Shown in pieces: positions 32,206 through 40,292 of a stretch of 43,726 nucleotides of DNA. The position numbers and the translations under genes are program-made. Source of the DNA: Fibrobacter sp. GTDB taxonomy: Bacteria; Fibrobacterota; Fibrobacteria; Fibrobacterales; Fibrobacteraceae. The DNA is taken from positions 1-43,726 of the forward strand of contig JAEDLI010000007.1 in NCBI GenBank assembly GCA_016295375.1. Direction: 5' to 3'. Below the pieces are notes generated by a model. The model worked only from the letters and a program-made list of their open reading frames with translations, was not told the origin of the DNA and made no database searches. Each line of letters begins with the position of its first letter. Position 1 is the first letter of the stretch.

Positions 32206-34038
32206 TTATTTAGCAAGCTTGAGGTTCCAAAGAATCTTGGTGCCGGAGGCAATCCACGGGAGCTGCGGCGGAGCGTAGGGGTTTTCGGCAGTGGGCCAGT
32301 TGGTCCATACGCGGTCGCTGAATTCGTAGAACTGTTCGGGCAGGTAAACCAGCGGAATGGAGGGCTGGTCTTCCATGAAAATCTTGTTGAGTTCGCGGTA
32401 AGCCTTCGCGATTTCTTCGGGGTCGGTCATCAGCGGGATTGCAGACATCAGCTGGTCCACTTCGGGGCGGAACTCAGGAGTGCCCGGCTGGTTGTAACGG
32501 CCGATGTTGGTACCAGCCCAGGCGCCAAGAGGCTGCCAGTCGCGGCTGGACATGACTTCGTTGAAACGGCTCCACGGCAGAGACGGAGACACGTCGGCAG
32601 AGGGCTTGTCCATGAGCAGGTCAAAGTTACCCGTACCCTTGGCAGGCCAGTACTGACCGCCATCTACAAAGCCTTCACGCACGTCGATACCGGCCTTACG
32701 CATACCTTCTACGGCGATGGTCACCATGGCTTCCCAGTCGGTCCAACCGGCAGGGCTCGTGATGTAAAGCGTGGGGAGCTTTTCGCCCTTGGCGTTTTCC
32801 ATGTGGTCCAGAGTTCCATCGCTCTTCCATACAGACTTGAAGCCCGCTTCGGAAAGCATCTGCTTCACGGTGCTCAGGCGTTCGTTCTCGTCGGTAATGG
32901 CGAGGTTCACGCCGTACTTCTGGGCGTCTTCGTCATTGATGTACTTACCTTCGAGGCCGGTAGGCATAATCAGGCCCGGCTTCAAGGTAGAGGTGTAGTT
33001 GGAAACGGCGAACTGGCGGATAGCGGTGTAGTCGATAGCCGTTGCCAGAGCCCTACGGAAACGCTTGTCGTTGAGCGGTTCCTTCATGGTGTTGATCATG
33101 AGCATGGGCATGGCGCCAGGTGCAAAGTAAGGCGGTTCATTGAACCAGGTATGCACGCCGCGCTTGCGCCAGATGCGGGTCACGAAGCTCATAGAAGCAT
33201 CGAGGTTACCCGTGGTGAGGGCGATGGTGTTGGCGTCGTTGCTCTTGTAAATGGGGTGAACCACGTACTTAGGAGCGGGGAGCTTGCCGTCGTGGAGGGC
33301 GGCATTGCCCCAGTAGTCGTCACGACGCTGCAAGATAATCTTGTTGGGGTCGGCGGACATGATATTGTAGGGGCCAGAAACCACCGGATTCTTGTCCATA
33401 GTGAGTTTCTTGACTTCGTCGAGACCCTTTTCGGCAATCAGCGGCTCGAACACGTGGGCCGGAGCGATACGGATTGCCTGAAGCAGGTCGCGCACAGACA
33501 GCGGGTTGTTCCTCTGGGCCTTGTTCACGATAAAGGCCAGACGTTCGCCAATCATCTTGCGTTCGGCGGTGGAGTCCTCGGATGCCGGTTCGGCGTAAAG
33601 GGTATCCACATGAATGTCGGAAATCTGTTCGGAGGTGTTGATGGAACCCTTGGTGAAAATGAACTTCACGTCGTTGGAGTTCACCTGCACCCCGTCGCTC
33701 CACTTGGCAGCGGGGTTCAGGGTAACCACAATGCTGTCGTTGTTGGAGAGGTCTTCGTCCAGGTGTCCCAGAAGGTCCTCGATCTGGCCGTTCAAGGTGT
33801 TATAGGTAATAAGCGGTTCGTAAACCAGGTTAAAACGACCACCCACAGGCCAGGCAGCCATCCAGCTTTCGGCAAGGGGGTTGAACGTCGCGGGAGCGCC
33901 CCATTGCTGACCGGACAGGTAGAGCGTCTCCTGGCGTGGAAGCGCACCTTCGACCTGGTCGCTTCCACAACCCGAAAAGACGATACCACTTGCCGAGAGA
34001 GCCAAAAGCATCTTGGCAGTAGATTTCATAGCAATCAT
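32206..34038 (-). CDS. Solute-binding lipoprotein, family 5 (peptide/oligosaccharide)
   Basis: The first gene of a five-gene importer operon encodes a 610-residue periplasmic lipoprotein. It has a signal peptide and a lipobox-like IVFSGC, with Phe at -3, which is unusual. GAGG 5 nt before the ATG at 34038 supports that start over the ATG three codons later. The body matches the SBP_bac_5 family: NPAAKWSDGVQVNSNDVKFIF, then VSGPYNIMSADPNKIILQRRDDYWG, and DKRFRRALATAIDYTAIRQFA. Such proteins bind peptides, and in some anaerobes cello- or xylo-oligosaccharides. With fibre-degrading genes nearby, either is possible. The ligand cannot be read from the sequence. Confidence 0.93.
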   Translation of the reverse strand: MIAMKSTAKMLLALSASGIVFSGCGSDQVEGALPRQETLYLSGQQWGAPATFNPLAESWMAAWPVGGRFNLVYEPLITYNTLNGQIEDLLGHLDEDLSNNDSIVVTLNPAAKWSDGVQVNSNDVKFIFTKGSINTSEQISDIHVDTLYAEPASEDSTAERKMIGERLAFIVNKAQRNNPLSVRDLLQAIRIAPAHVFEPLIAEKGLDEVKKLTMDKNPVVSGPYNIMSADPNKIILQRRDDYWGNAALHDGKLPAPKYVVHPIYKSNDANTIALTTGNLDASMSFVTRIWRKRGVHTWFNEPPYFAPGAMPMLMINTMKEPLNDKRFRRALATAIDYTAIRQFAVSNYTSTLKPGLIMPTGLEGKYINDEDAQKYGVNLAITDENERLSTVKQMLSEAGFKSVWKSDGTLDHMENAKGEKLPTLYITSPAGWTDWEAMVTIAVEGMRKAGIDVREGFVDGGQYWPAKGTGNFDLLMDKPSADVSPSLPWSRFNEVMSSRDWQPLGAWAGTNIGRYNQPGTPEFRPEVDQLMSAIPLMTDPEEIAKAYRELNKIFMEDQPSIPLVYLPEQFYEFSDRVWTNWPTAENPYAPPQLPWIASGTKILWNLKLAK

Positions 34039-34139
34039 TATATCCTCATTTTATATAGCCAAAAACGGCATCGATGAAAATCGTTTTTTAATCTAGTTTA
34101 TTTATGGCCAAAAATTCACGGCAAAAAAAAAATTTTCTG

Positions 34140-34196
34140 TTTACAAGGCGTTGAGCATCGGGGTGTTGTAAAAATTTGTTTAGGAATGTTTACAAA
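34140..34196. promoter_or_regulatory. Possible operator: repeated TTTACAA/TTGTAAA words in a divergent promoter region
   Basis: TTTACAA, TTGTAAA and TTTACAA occur near 34140, 34168 and 34190, between the binding-protein gene and the aldolase gene. The last two make a 7-bp inverted repeat with a spacer of about 16 nt. The area is A/T-rich, so chance is possible. Confidence 0.3.
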
Positions 34197-34226
34197 ATTC
34201 CTTCTGTTTTTTGCTATTTTCCTGCT

Positions 34227-34856
34227 ATGGATCTTCTCGAATTTCTAAAACCGATGCCGGTCGTGGGCATTCTCCGCGACATTCCCCAGGGCGCCGAAGA
34301 AGCCTGCGTAGAAACTGCCACCAAGTGCGGACTCAAGGCCATCGAGGTCACCATGAACACTGCCGGTGCCACCAGCATTATCAAGAAGCTCAAGGACTGT
34401 GCGGGTTCTTATGGAATATTGGTAGGGGCAGGCACGGTCCGTCACGAAAGCGACCTGGAAAAGGCCGTAAATGCCGGGGCCGAATTTATTGTGACCCCCA
34501 ACACCCGCAAAGAAATTATCCGGCTTTCCAATACGGCAGGAATTCCCATCATTCCGGGAGCGCTATCCCCTACAGAAGTCCAGAAGGCCTACGACCTGGG
34601 GGCTGCCGCCGTAAAGGTTTTCCCGGTAAACTGCGTAGGCGGGCCCGATTACATCAAGGCCCTGCGGGGTCCTTTCCGGGACATTCCCTTGATGGCCTGT
34701 GGTGGCGTAAACCCGCAAAACGCCAAAGCCTACATGGAAGCAGGAGCAAACCTGGTTTCTTTCGGCGGGAGCATCTTTAATCCGACACTCATGTCAAGTG
34801 GCAACTGGGACGAAATAGGCCGACGGCTCAAAGAATTGCTTGCCGTCTGCGTCTAA
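34227..34856 (+). CDS. eda: KDPG/KHG aldolase
   Basis: This is a 209-residue cytosolic class I aldolase. It splits 2-keto-3-deoxy-6-phosphogluconate into pyruvate and glyceraldehyde-3-phosphate, or cleaves 4-hydroxy-2-oxoglutarate. Key residues are in place: Arg17 (ILRDIP), Glu40 (AIEVTMNT), and the Schiff-base Lys130 in AVKVFPVNCVGG; GAGTV and FIVTPN are also conserved. The ATG at 34227 is chosen from family length; the frame extends 17 codons upstream and no ribosome binding site is seen. No edd or uronate gene is next to it, so its pathway (Entner-Doudoroff or uronate breakdown) is open. Confidence 0.92.
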   Translation: MDLLEFLKPMPVVGILRDIPQGAEEACVETATKCGLKAIEVTMNTAGATSIIKKLKDCAGSYGILVGAGTVRHESDLEKAVNAGAEFIVTPNTRKEIIRLSNTAGIPIIPGALSPTEVQKAYDLGAAAVKVFPVNCVGGPDYIKALRGPFRDIPLMACGGVNPQNAKAYMEAGANLVSFGGSIFNPTLMSSGNWDEIGRRLKELLAVCV

Positions 34857-34884
34857 AGCATTTGTGATAACAAGACTTTGGCCT

Positions 34885-34935
34885 GGATTCTTCACTCCTC
34901 TTCGCTTCGTTCAGGATGACAACAGTGGAGTGAAC
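34885..34935. repeat. Long-loop repeat element downstream of eda
   Basis: The stretch opens with GGATTC and contains CTTCGCTTCGTTCAGGATGA, the style of the dispersed intergenic repeats. TTCACTCC (34891-34898) pairs with GGAGTGAA (34927-34934). No T tract follows. Confidence 0.5.
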
Positions 34936-34999
34936 TCAAAGCAGGAGAACAAATGTGAAATGAGTAGTCAGTTGTGAGTCTTTGTAATCACACCTCTCA

Positions 35000-35866
35000 T
35001 TACCGTCCGGCGTGCATCTTCTTTTTGCACTCGTACATGGAAGCGTCGGCGCAGTGGAGCATCTCGTCCATGTCCTTATAGACCTCGCCGGAATAGGCGA
35101 TACCGTAGGCAAAGGAGACCTTCTGGTCTACGATGGTGATGTCGCCCACCGCCTTCTGCATGCGTTCTGCACAAATTAATGCACCCGCCTTGTCGGTATC
35201 GGGGCAGAGCACCATGAATTCGTCGCCACCCATGCGGAACAGCACATCGGATTCGCGAAGCAGGTCCTTGCAGGCCTTGACCACGGCGCGGAGCAACAGG
35301 TCCCCGGCCTGGTGACCGAACTTGTCATTCACCGTTTTGAGACCGTTCAGGTCAAAATAAACCATGGAGAAGTGCGTTCCATAACGCTTGCTGCGGGAGA
35401 ACCATTCGCGCAGGGTGTAAAAGGCATGCCTGCGGTTATAACTCTGGGTCAAGTCATCGGTGAGGGAAATGTCACGCAGGTACTTGAGGGTGCGGCAAAG
35501 CCGGGTATGCACATTGATACGGGCCAGCAAAATCTCGGTAGGCGAATGCTTGCACACAAAATCAGAAGCACCGGCATGGAAACCCTTGGTAATGCTGTCG
35601 GAATCTTCCCTGCTGGTGAGGAATATGATAGGCAAATCATCCAGGGCGTGCTTTTCGCGAATGCGCAGGCATACCTCGTAGCCGTTCAGGCTAGGCATGT
35701 TGATGTCCAGAAGCACCAGGTCAAAGGTTCCCTTTTCCAACAGGGCCAGAGCTTCTTCGCCGGAGGTTGCGGCCACCACCTTGTAACCCACCTGGGTCAA
35801 AAGTTCCCCGTTCTTTTCCAGGATTTCGGTGCTGTCGTCTACGATGAGAATCTTTTCTTCTTTCAT
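35000..35866 (-). CDS. Diguanylate cyclase response regulator (REC-GGDEF)
   Basis: This 288-residue protein has a receiver domain (about residues 4-122) with acidic pair Asp10/Asp11, phosphoacceptor Asp54, Thr84 and Lys106. Its GGDEF domain (about 135-285) is of the cyclic-di-GMP synthase type. The active-site loop is intact GGDEF (213-217), and the inhibitory I-site RESD (204-207) stands exactly five residues before it, so product feedback is expected. Phosphorylation by an unknown kinase should drive dimer formation and c-di-GMP output, usually favouring adhesion over motility. It starts 9 nt after the stop of mqnA and is likely co-transcribed with it. No cognate histidine kinase gene is in the window. 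Confidence 0.94.
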   Translation of the reverse strand: MKEEKILIVDDSTEILEKNGELLTQVGYKVVAATSGEEALALLEKGTFDLVLLDINMPSLNGYEVCLRIREKHALDDLPIIFLTSREDSDSITKGFHAGASDFVCKHSPTEILLARINVHTRLCRTLKYLRDISLTDDLTQSYNRRHAFYTLREWFSRSKRYGTHFSMVYFDLNGLKTVNDKFGHQAGDLLLRAVVKACKDLLRESDVLFRMGGDEFMVLCPDTDKAGALICAERMQKAVGDITIVDQKVSFAYGIAYSGEVYKDMDEMLHCADASMYECKKKMHAGR

Positions 35867-35875
35867 ATACTCCCC

Positions 35876-36694
35876 CTATAAAAATTCCAAGGTTGGAGCC
35901 TTTTCGATTAGGCCAAGCTTTGCGGCATATCCAAAAAAGCACTCCAAGGATTTTTTTCGTTCGTCTGTAAAATGATAATCTATAATTTTATAGTAATCAA
36001 GTAGCGACTTCTTGTCCAGATTCACGGGAAATCTTGAAATCCAGCGGTCCAGAGCGGAAGCGGGGTCGGCACGGAATGCCTTAACGCTTTTTTCCGTTTC
36101 TTGTAGATATTGCTCCAGAATCGGTCTGATTTCGGGTTCAAGAGCCGATTTCTCGATAATCCACGCCCCAAACACGAAGGGCATGCCCTGCCAGTCCTGC
36201 CACAGGGTCCCTAGGTCGTAGCTGTAAGGGAACCGACGGCGTTCCGCTTCTTCCAGGGCCAAGTCCCCGATAAGCAGACAGGCATCGTCGGTGGCTTCGG
36301 CTTCAAGACCGGCGGTATATTCGGTGCGCACCCGGAAACGTTCCGAAAGCAGAATTTTCAGCAGGGCCACAGAGGTCTGGCTCTGGGAGGTAAGCCGCAC
36401 CGTCTTGCCGTCAAGGTCTTCGATGGGGAACCTTGAAAAGAGCTTTACGGAACGGACCTCAAAGGAGCAAGAAGTACAAAGCCTGGGTGACAAGACAAAG
36501 GCGCCCGGTTTCTGGGCAAAGGTAATCGAAGAGGCCGGGGACAAATGAATCGTGCCCTCCCGGAGACCCCTGCTGTGCACGCTGGGCGGACCGTCCACAA
36601 AACGCACACGGGGGAATTCCTGCTCACGACCCAAAAAGCCGTGAAAGAACGGCGCACAGACCAAAAAAGGAATTCGACCCACCAATAAATCCAT
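35876..36694 (-). CDS. mqnA: Chorismate dehydratase (futalosine menaquinone pathway)
   Basis: This 272-residue MqnA/MqnD-family protein has a periplasmic-binding-protein fold but no signal peptide. It converts chorismate to 3-enolpyruvyl-benzoate, the first step of the futalosine route to menaquinone. Matching features are LLVGRIPFLVCAPFF at the start, SPASSITFAQKPGAFVLSP with the SS pair, ACLLIGDLAL in the middle and YDLGTLWQDWQGMPFVFGAWI. MqnA rather than MqnD is inferred from this layout. Menaquinone would serve fumarate reductase in a succinate producer. No other mqn gene is near, and the next gene on the strand is a diguanylate cyclase. Confidence 0.85.
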   Translation of the reverse strand: MDLLVGRIPFLVCAPFFHGFLGREQEFPRVRFVDGPPSVHSRGLREGTIHLSPASSITFAQKPGAFVLSPRLCTSCSFEVRSVKLFSRFPIEDLDGKTVRLTSQSQTSVALLKILLSERFRVRTEYTAGLEAEATDDACLLIGDLALEEAERRRFPYSYDLGTLWQDWQGMPFVFGAWIIEKSALEPEIRPILEQYLQETEKSVKAFRADPASALDRWISRFPVNLDKKSLLDYYKIIDYHFTDERKKSLECFFGYAAKLGLIEKAPTLEFL

Positions 36695-36777
36695 GGAAAA
36701 AAATTAACTTTTGGCGGTGGCGTTTTGTAGGCCGCAAAACAATTAACCGAAAAATAAAAGATATTGGCTAAGGAATA

Positions 36778-37068
36778 ATGGCTGTATTTCACGTGAAAAA
36801 GACGTCCCTGGGCGAAGACAAGACCAGTCTCGTGTTCAAGGGTAAGATTATCGAAGGGCCCATCAGCAAGGGCATGACCATGGAAATCCCCGTTACGGGC
36901 GAAGCCGTGATCAAGATGAAGATTTACGATGTGGTCCAGTTCGACAAGCAGAAGGACGAAGACAAGAAGGTGGGACTGGTGGTTGACTTTTACAACCTGC
37001 CCGACGACCTGGAGGTGGTCCAGGACCTGAACATTGCCGACGAAGACCTGAACATCGTCAATGAATAA
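36778..37068 (+). CDS. Conserved-looking small acidic protein, function unknown
   Basis: This 96-residue soluble protein, with AAGGA 4 nt before the ATG, is certainly a plausible gene. It is predicted to be mostly beta, with alternating hydrophobic strands (MTMEIPVTGEAVIKMKIYDVVQF) and an acidic C-terminus (EDLEVVQDLNIADEDLNIVNE-like repeats of VQDLN/DEDLN). The pattern KIIEGPISKGMTMEIPV faintly recalls the beta-barrel of translation factor domain 2, but I would not assign it. It lies 43 nt ahead of the GH5 gene on the same strand, with a small hairpin (GCCGTC/GACGGC at about 37077-37094) in the gap. It is divergent from mqnA. Confidence 0.7.
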   Translation: MAVFHVKKTSLGEDKTSLVFKGKIIEGPISKGMTMEIPVTGEAVIKMKIYDVVQFDKQKDEDKKVGLVVDFYNLPDDLEVVQDLNIADEDLNIVNE

Positions 37069-37111
37069 CTTTAAGCCGTCAATTCCGACGGCATAACCAA
37101 CAGAGCAAAAG

Positions 37112-38188
37112 ATGAAAAAAGAAAGGCTAAGGGGAGTGAATTTGGGTGGCTGGTTCAGTCAAGTGGACTGTATCGAAGAAAAGGACCCTGTAGGTTTTCC
37201 GGGACTCGTTCCCCACATCAAGACTTTCCTCGGGGTGGAAGACTTCAAGCGCATCTGCGAGGCGGGGTTCAACCACGTGCGCCTGCCCGTGGACTACTTC
37301 AACCTGTTCGGGACCGACGACGCCAGCAAGCCGAACGAAGAAGTGTTCGGCCTTCTGGACAAGGCTCTCAAAGAGATCCAGGCCGCAGACCTGGACGTGA
37401 TTCTGGACCTGCACAAGTGCCCCGGTCATGACTTTCATCTGGGTTGCTCTACGGAACAGGCTTTCTTTGCAGACCCTGCCGCCCGTAAAAAGACCTGCGA
37501 CATCTGGGCCTACATGGCCGAACGCTACAGCGGCGAGTCCCGCGTGATGATGGAACTTTTGAATGAACCCGCCGGAAGCGATTCCAAGGTATGGGACAAG
37601 GTGAAGGACGAAATCTTCTGGGCTATCCGCAAGCACGCTCCCAAGAACACCATCGTGGTGGGCAGCAACAAGTGGAACAGCGCCAAGGAATTCGAGTTCC
37701 TGACTCCCATGGACGACGACAACGCCATTTATAGTTTCCACACCTACACTCCGGTGACATTCACCCATCAGGGTGCCGCCTGGATCCAGGACCCGTTCTT
37801 CCACATTGAACGCCCCTGGCCCGGTGACTACGCAGCCCCCAGCGCCGATAGCACCACTCGTCTTGATGTGGAATACGGCAAGTGGGACAAGGCTCGTCTC
37901 CAGGCTAGCATCCAGAATGCTCTGGATTTCCGCGCCAAGTACGACCTGCCGGTGGCTTGTAACGAATTCGGCGTGTACGTGCAGGTACCCCGTCAATACC
38001 AGCTTGCCTGGATGCGGGATTTCCTTGACATTCTGCGTGAAGCCGACGTAGGCTACAGCTACTGGAACTACAAGAACCTTGACTTTGGCCTGGTATCGAA
38101 GGACGAGTTACTGCACAATAGCCTTGCGCAGTACAACAATCCGGAACGCCTGGACAAGGAACTGATGGAAATGATTGCTCGCGGGTAG
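37112..38188 (+). CDS. Glycoside hydrolase family 5, apparently cytosolic
   Basis: The protein has 358 residues and a (beta/alpha)8 barrel of clan GH-A. The N-terminus (MKKERLRGVNLGGWF) goes straight into the barrel, so there is no signal peptide. Catalytic acid/base is Glu152 in MELLNEPAG and nucleophile Glu285 in PVACNEFGVY. RLPVDYF, VILDLHKCPGHDF, YSFHTYTPVTFTHQG and YSYWNYKNLDFGLVS are the other barrel-lining motifs. GH5 covers endoglucanases, mannanases and beta-glucosidases. A cytosolic member would act on imported oligosaccharides. The ribosome binding region (AGAGCAAAAG) is weak. It is preceded by the 96-residue gene. Confidence 0.92.
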   Translation: MKKERLRGVNLGGWFSQVDCIEEKDPVGFPGLVPHIKTFLGVEDFKRICEAGFNHVRLPVDYFNLFGTDDASKPNEEVFGLLDKALKEIQAADLDVILDLHKCPGHDFHLGCSTEQAFFADPAARKKTCDIWAYMAERYSGESRVMMELLNEPAGSDSKVWDKVKDEIFWAIRKHAPKNTIVVGSNKWNSAKEFEFLTPMDDDNAIYSFHTYTPVTFTHQGAAWIQDPFFHIERPWPGDYAAPSADSTTRLDVEYGKWDKARLQASIQNALDFRAKYDLPVACNEFGVYVQVPRQYQLAWMRDFLDILREADVGYSYWNYKNLDFGLVSKDELLHNSLAQYNNPERLDKELMEMIARG

Positions 38189-38220
38189 CTAAGAATAAAC
38201 GAAATCGTCCTAATCAAGAA

Positions 38221-38994
38221 TTAGACAATTAAATCTACTACTAGGTAGATGGCGAGGGCGATGCTACAGACGCTGATGAAGTTCTCGATGAACTTGTTGC
38301 CTTTTTTGCGCTGCAGGAAACTGCCGCAATAGCCGCCGAACCAGGCTCCTACCGCCATGATGATGGCGATGGGCCAGTCGATCTTGCCCGCGAGCCCAAG
38401 AGCGAGGGTGCTCATGCAGAGGAACACGGTGGTGAGGGCGTTCTTGAGGGCGTTTACGTGAATGGGATCTAGGCCGGTGTACCGCGTGAGGCTGAAAATC
38501 TGGACAAAGCCCACGCCCACCTGGACGATGCAGCCGTAGATGGCCACACAGCAAAAACCCAGGGCCCCTTTCCAGGTGAGTTTTTCGGGAGGAGTTGCGG
38601 GGGGCTTGCCGAGGATGTTTTTGCGGAGGCGGCTCATGACCACCACGAGGCAGATGACGGCGGCGAGAATGGCCTGGAACGCCTTGTCGCCGATGCGAAC
38701 CAGAAAGAAGATGCCGATGCAGGCCCCGACGATGGTGGGAATCAACAACTGGAAGAATATTTTCTTGTTGAGGTAGCCGTGACGGGCGAGGTTTGCCACG
38801 GAACTGATGTTTCCGATGATGAGGCCGATGCGGTTGGTGCCGTTTGCCACCGTGGCGGGCATGCCGAGAAATATCATAATGGGCAAACTCAGGGTGCTTC
38901 CGCCGCCTGCGATGCTGTTGATGAGGCTAACGATTGCGCCTAGCACGAAAAAGGCGGGATACTGGCCGTATTCCCACCAGGTGGCGTCCATCAT
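38221..38994 (-). CDS. TSUP-family permease (TauE/SafE)
   Basis: This inner-membrane protein of 257 residues has about eight hydrophobic helices and the TSUP signatures. These are GGGSTLSLPIMIFLGMPATVANGTNRIG near the start, and VGVGFVQIFSLTRYTGLDPIHVNALKNALTT plus GAWFGGYCGSFLQRKKG in the second half. TSUP members move sulfite, sulfoacetate, taurine-derived or other organic anions; the substrate here is not known. The ATG at 38994 overlaps the stop of the lipoprotein gene (ATGA), so it is translationally coupled to a cell-wall gene pair, which is an unusual partner. Confidence 0.9.
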   Translation of the reverse strand: MMDATWWEYGQYPAFFVLGAIVSLINSIAGGGSTLSLPIMIFLGMPATVANGTNRIGLIIGNISSVANLARHGYLNKKIFFQLLIPTIVGACIGIFFLVRIGDKAFQAILAAVICLVVVMSRLRKNILGKPPATPPEKLTWKGALGFCCVAIYGCIVQVGVGFVQIFSLTRYTGLDPIHVNALKNALTTVFLCMSTLALGLAGKIDWPIAIIMAVGAWFGGYCGSFLQRKKGNKFIENFISVCSIALAIYLVVDLIV

Positions 38995-40274
38995 TTGGCA
39001 AGTTCCTTTTTCAGAAATTCCATGTTGTCGTGAACCTTCTGCTTTTGGCTATAGTCGGGGTATTCCACCAGGCAGTTGTCCAGGGAATCGATGGCATCCT
39101 TGAGCAGGGATTTTTTGTTCTGTTCATCTTTCTGCTTTTGGGACTTGGTGAACAGCTGGCTTGTCACCTTGCGCTGCTTGTTGCAGTAGGCGTCGGCCAG
39201 GGCGTTGTATTTTTCGAGGGCCTGTTGCCGCAAATTGCTGAACATTAACTTGTTCAAAAGCTTCTTGGCCTGGGGGAATTTTTCTTGACGGGTCAGGGTG
39301 TCGGCCTGGGCGAGGGCTTGGGCGGGGTCGTGCTTTGCCCAGTAATCCTTGGCCACGGAATCGGCGACGGCGGCAAGTTCTGCGATTCTTGTGGCGAAGG
39401 CTACGGTCTGCAGGGAATCTTCGAAGTCCCGGTAGCGCAATTGGAACTCTTTCAGCTTTGCCTGGGCCGCATTGAATTCAGCATGGCCTTCGGCAAGAAC
39501 CCTGATTTCGGAAAGTTCGCGACGGGCCTTTTGCAAGGTGTTGGTGTAGGCGATATTCTTTTGACCGTTCGCCCAGTTCACGAGGGAATCGCCGGGGCTT
39601 AAGGCTATGAGACTGTCGGCGGTTTCGGCAACGAGGCTGTAGGCGGACTGGGCCCGGTTCATGTTCTGGATTTTAAGGACCATGGGGTCGAACTGCTTGG
39701 ACTTTTCGGCGCGGGTCTTGCCGAACTCGTTGAGCAGGGAATCGGCGCGACGCTCCCACTGGAGCCAGAGAGGCTTGATGACGCGGAAGCGTTCCAGGTA
39801 GGCGGTGGCGGAATCGGTGTAGCCTGCACGGTACAGGGAGTCGGCGAAGGCGAAGACCTCATCGACCAGGGCGGGAAATGCCGTGTAGGGGTCGATGACC
39901 TGAGATACAGATGGTTGGGGCATGCTCTGAACGCCAGTTTGATCTGCACCGAACTGGGTTGACTCTGTCGCTGCCGCGGGGATGTTCTCGGGTGTGGAAA
40001 GACGGTAGTTGTCCAGCTGCTGGGAGTTGAACATGACGGCGGACTGCTGGGCCGCCTGTTGTCTGGAAAGTCCCGATTCAGTTGAGGAAGTTGCGGACGC
40101 CTCGGACGAAGGTTGCTCCGTCGCAGCGGCCGGTGCGGACGCTTCCAAAGCAGGTGCGGCCGTTTCTGAAACTTGCGAGGAAAGCGCATTCTCCGGCGAG
40201 GAAGTTGCCGGGGCCGTCCCTGCGCAGGCGGCAAGGAGCGAGAGAAAAAGTGCAGATGCAAGCAGTCGTTTCAT
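38991..40274 (-). CDS. Outer-membrane-type lipoprotein with TPR-like helical repeats
   Basis: The protein has 427 residues from the ATG at 40274; an in-frame TTG lies two codons before. The signal peptide ends in a clear lipobox LAAC with Cys17. Residues 18-115 are Ala/Ser/Glu/Pro-rich and probably extended. The rest is helical with TPR-like pairs (SLYRAGYTDSATAYLERF, DPAQALAQADTLTRQEKFPQAKKLL) and a Lys-rich stretch. It follows the class A penicillin-binding protein gene by 18 nt. In enterobacteria the TPR lipoprotein LpoA activates PBP1A, so a similar PBP-cofactor role is a fair guess from position and build, not from homology. It ends overlapping the TSUP gene. Confidence 0.8.
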   Translation of the reverse strand: MKRLLASALFLSLLAACAGTAPATSSPENALSSQVSETAAPALEASAPAAATEQPSSEASATSSTESGLSRQQAAQQSAVMFNSQQLDNYRLSTPENIPAAATESTQFGADQTGVQSMPQPSVSQVIDPYTAFPALVDEVFAFADSLYRAGYTDSATAYLERFRVIKPLWLQWERRADSLLNEFGKTRAEKSKQFDPMVLKIQNMNRAQSAYSLVAETADSLIALSPGDSLVNWANGQKNIAYTNTLQKARRELSEIRVLAEGHAEFNAAQAKLKEFQLRYRDFEDSLQTVAFATRIAELAAVADSVAKDYWAKHDPAQALAQADTLTRQEKFPQAKKLLNKLMFSNLRQQALEKYNALADAYCNKQRKVTSQLFTKSQKQKDEQNKKSLLKDAIDSLDNCLVEYPDYSQKQKVHDNMEFLKKELAK

Positions 40275-40292
40275 AGTCAAATTTCTCGGTTT

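Noticed and set aside
37077..37094. GCCGTC/GACGGC hairpin as a terminator between the 96-residue gene and GH5
   Set aside because: No T tract follows; it may be only a small structure, and co-transcription remains possible.
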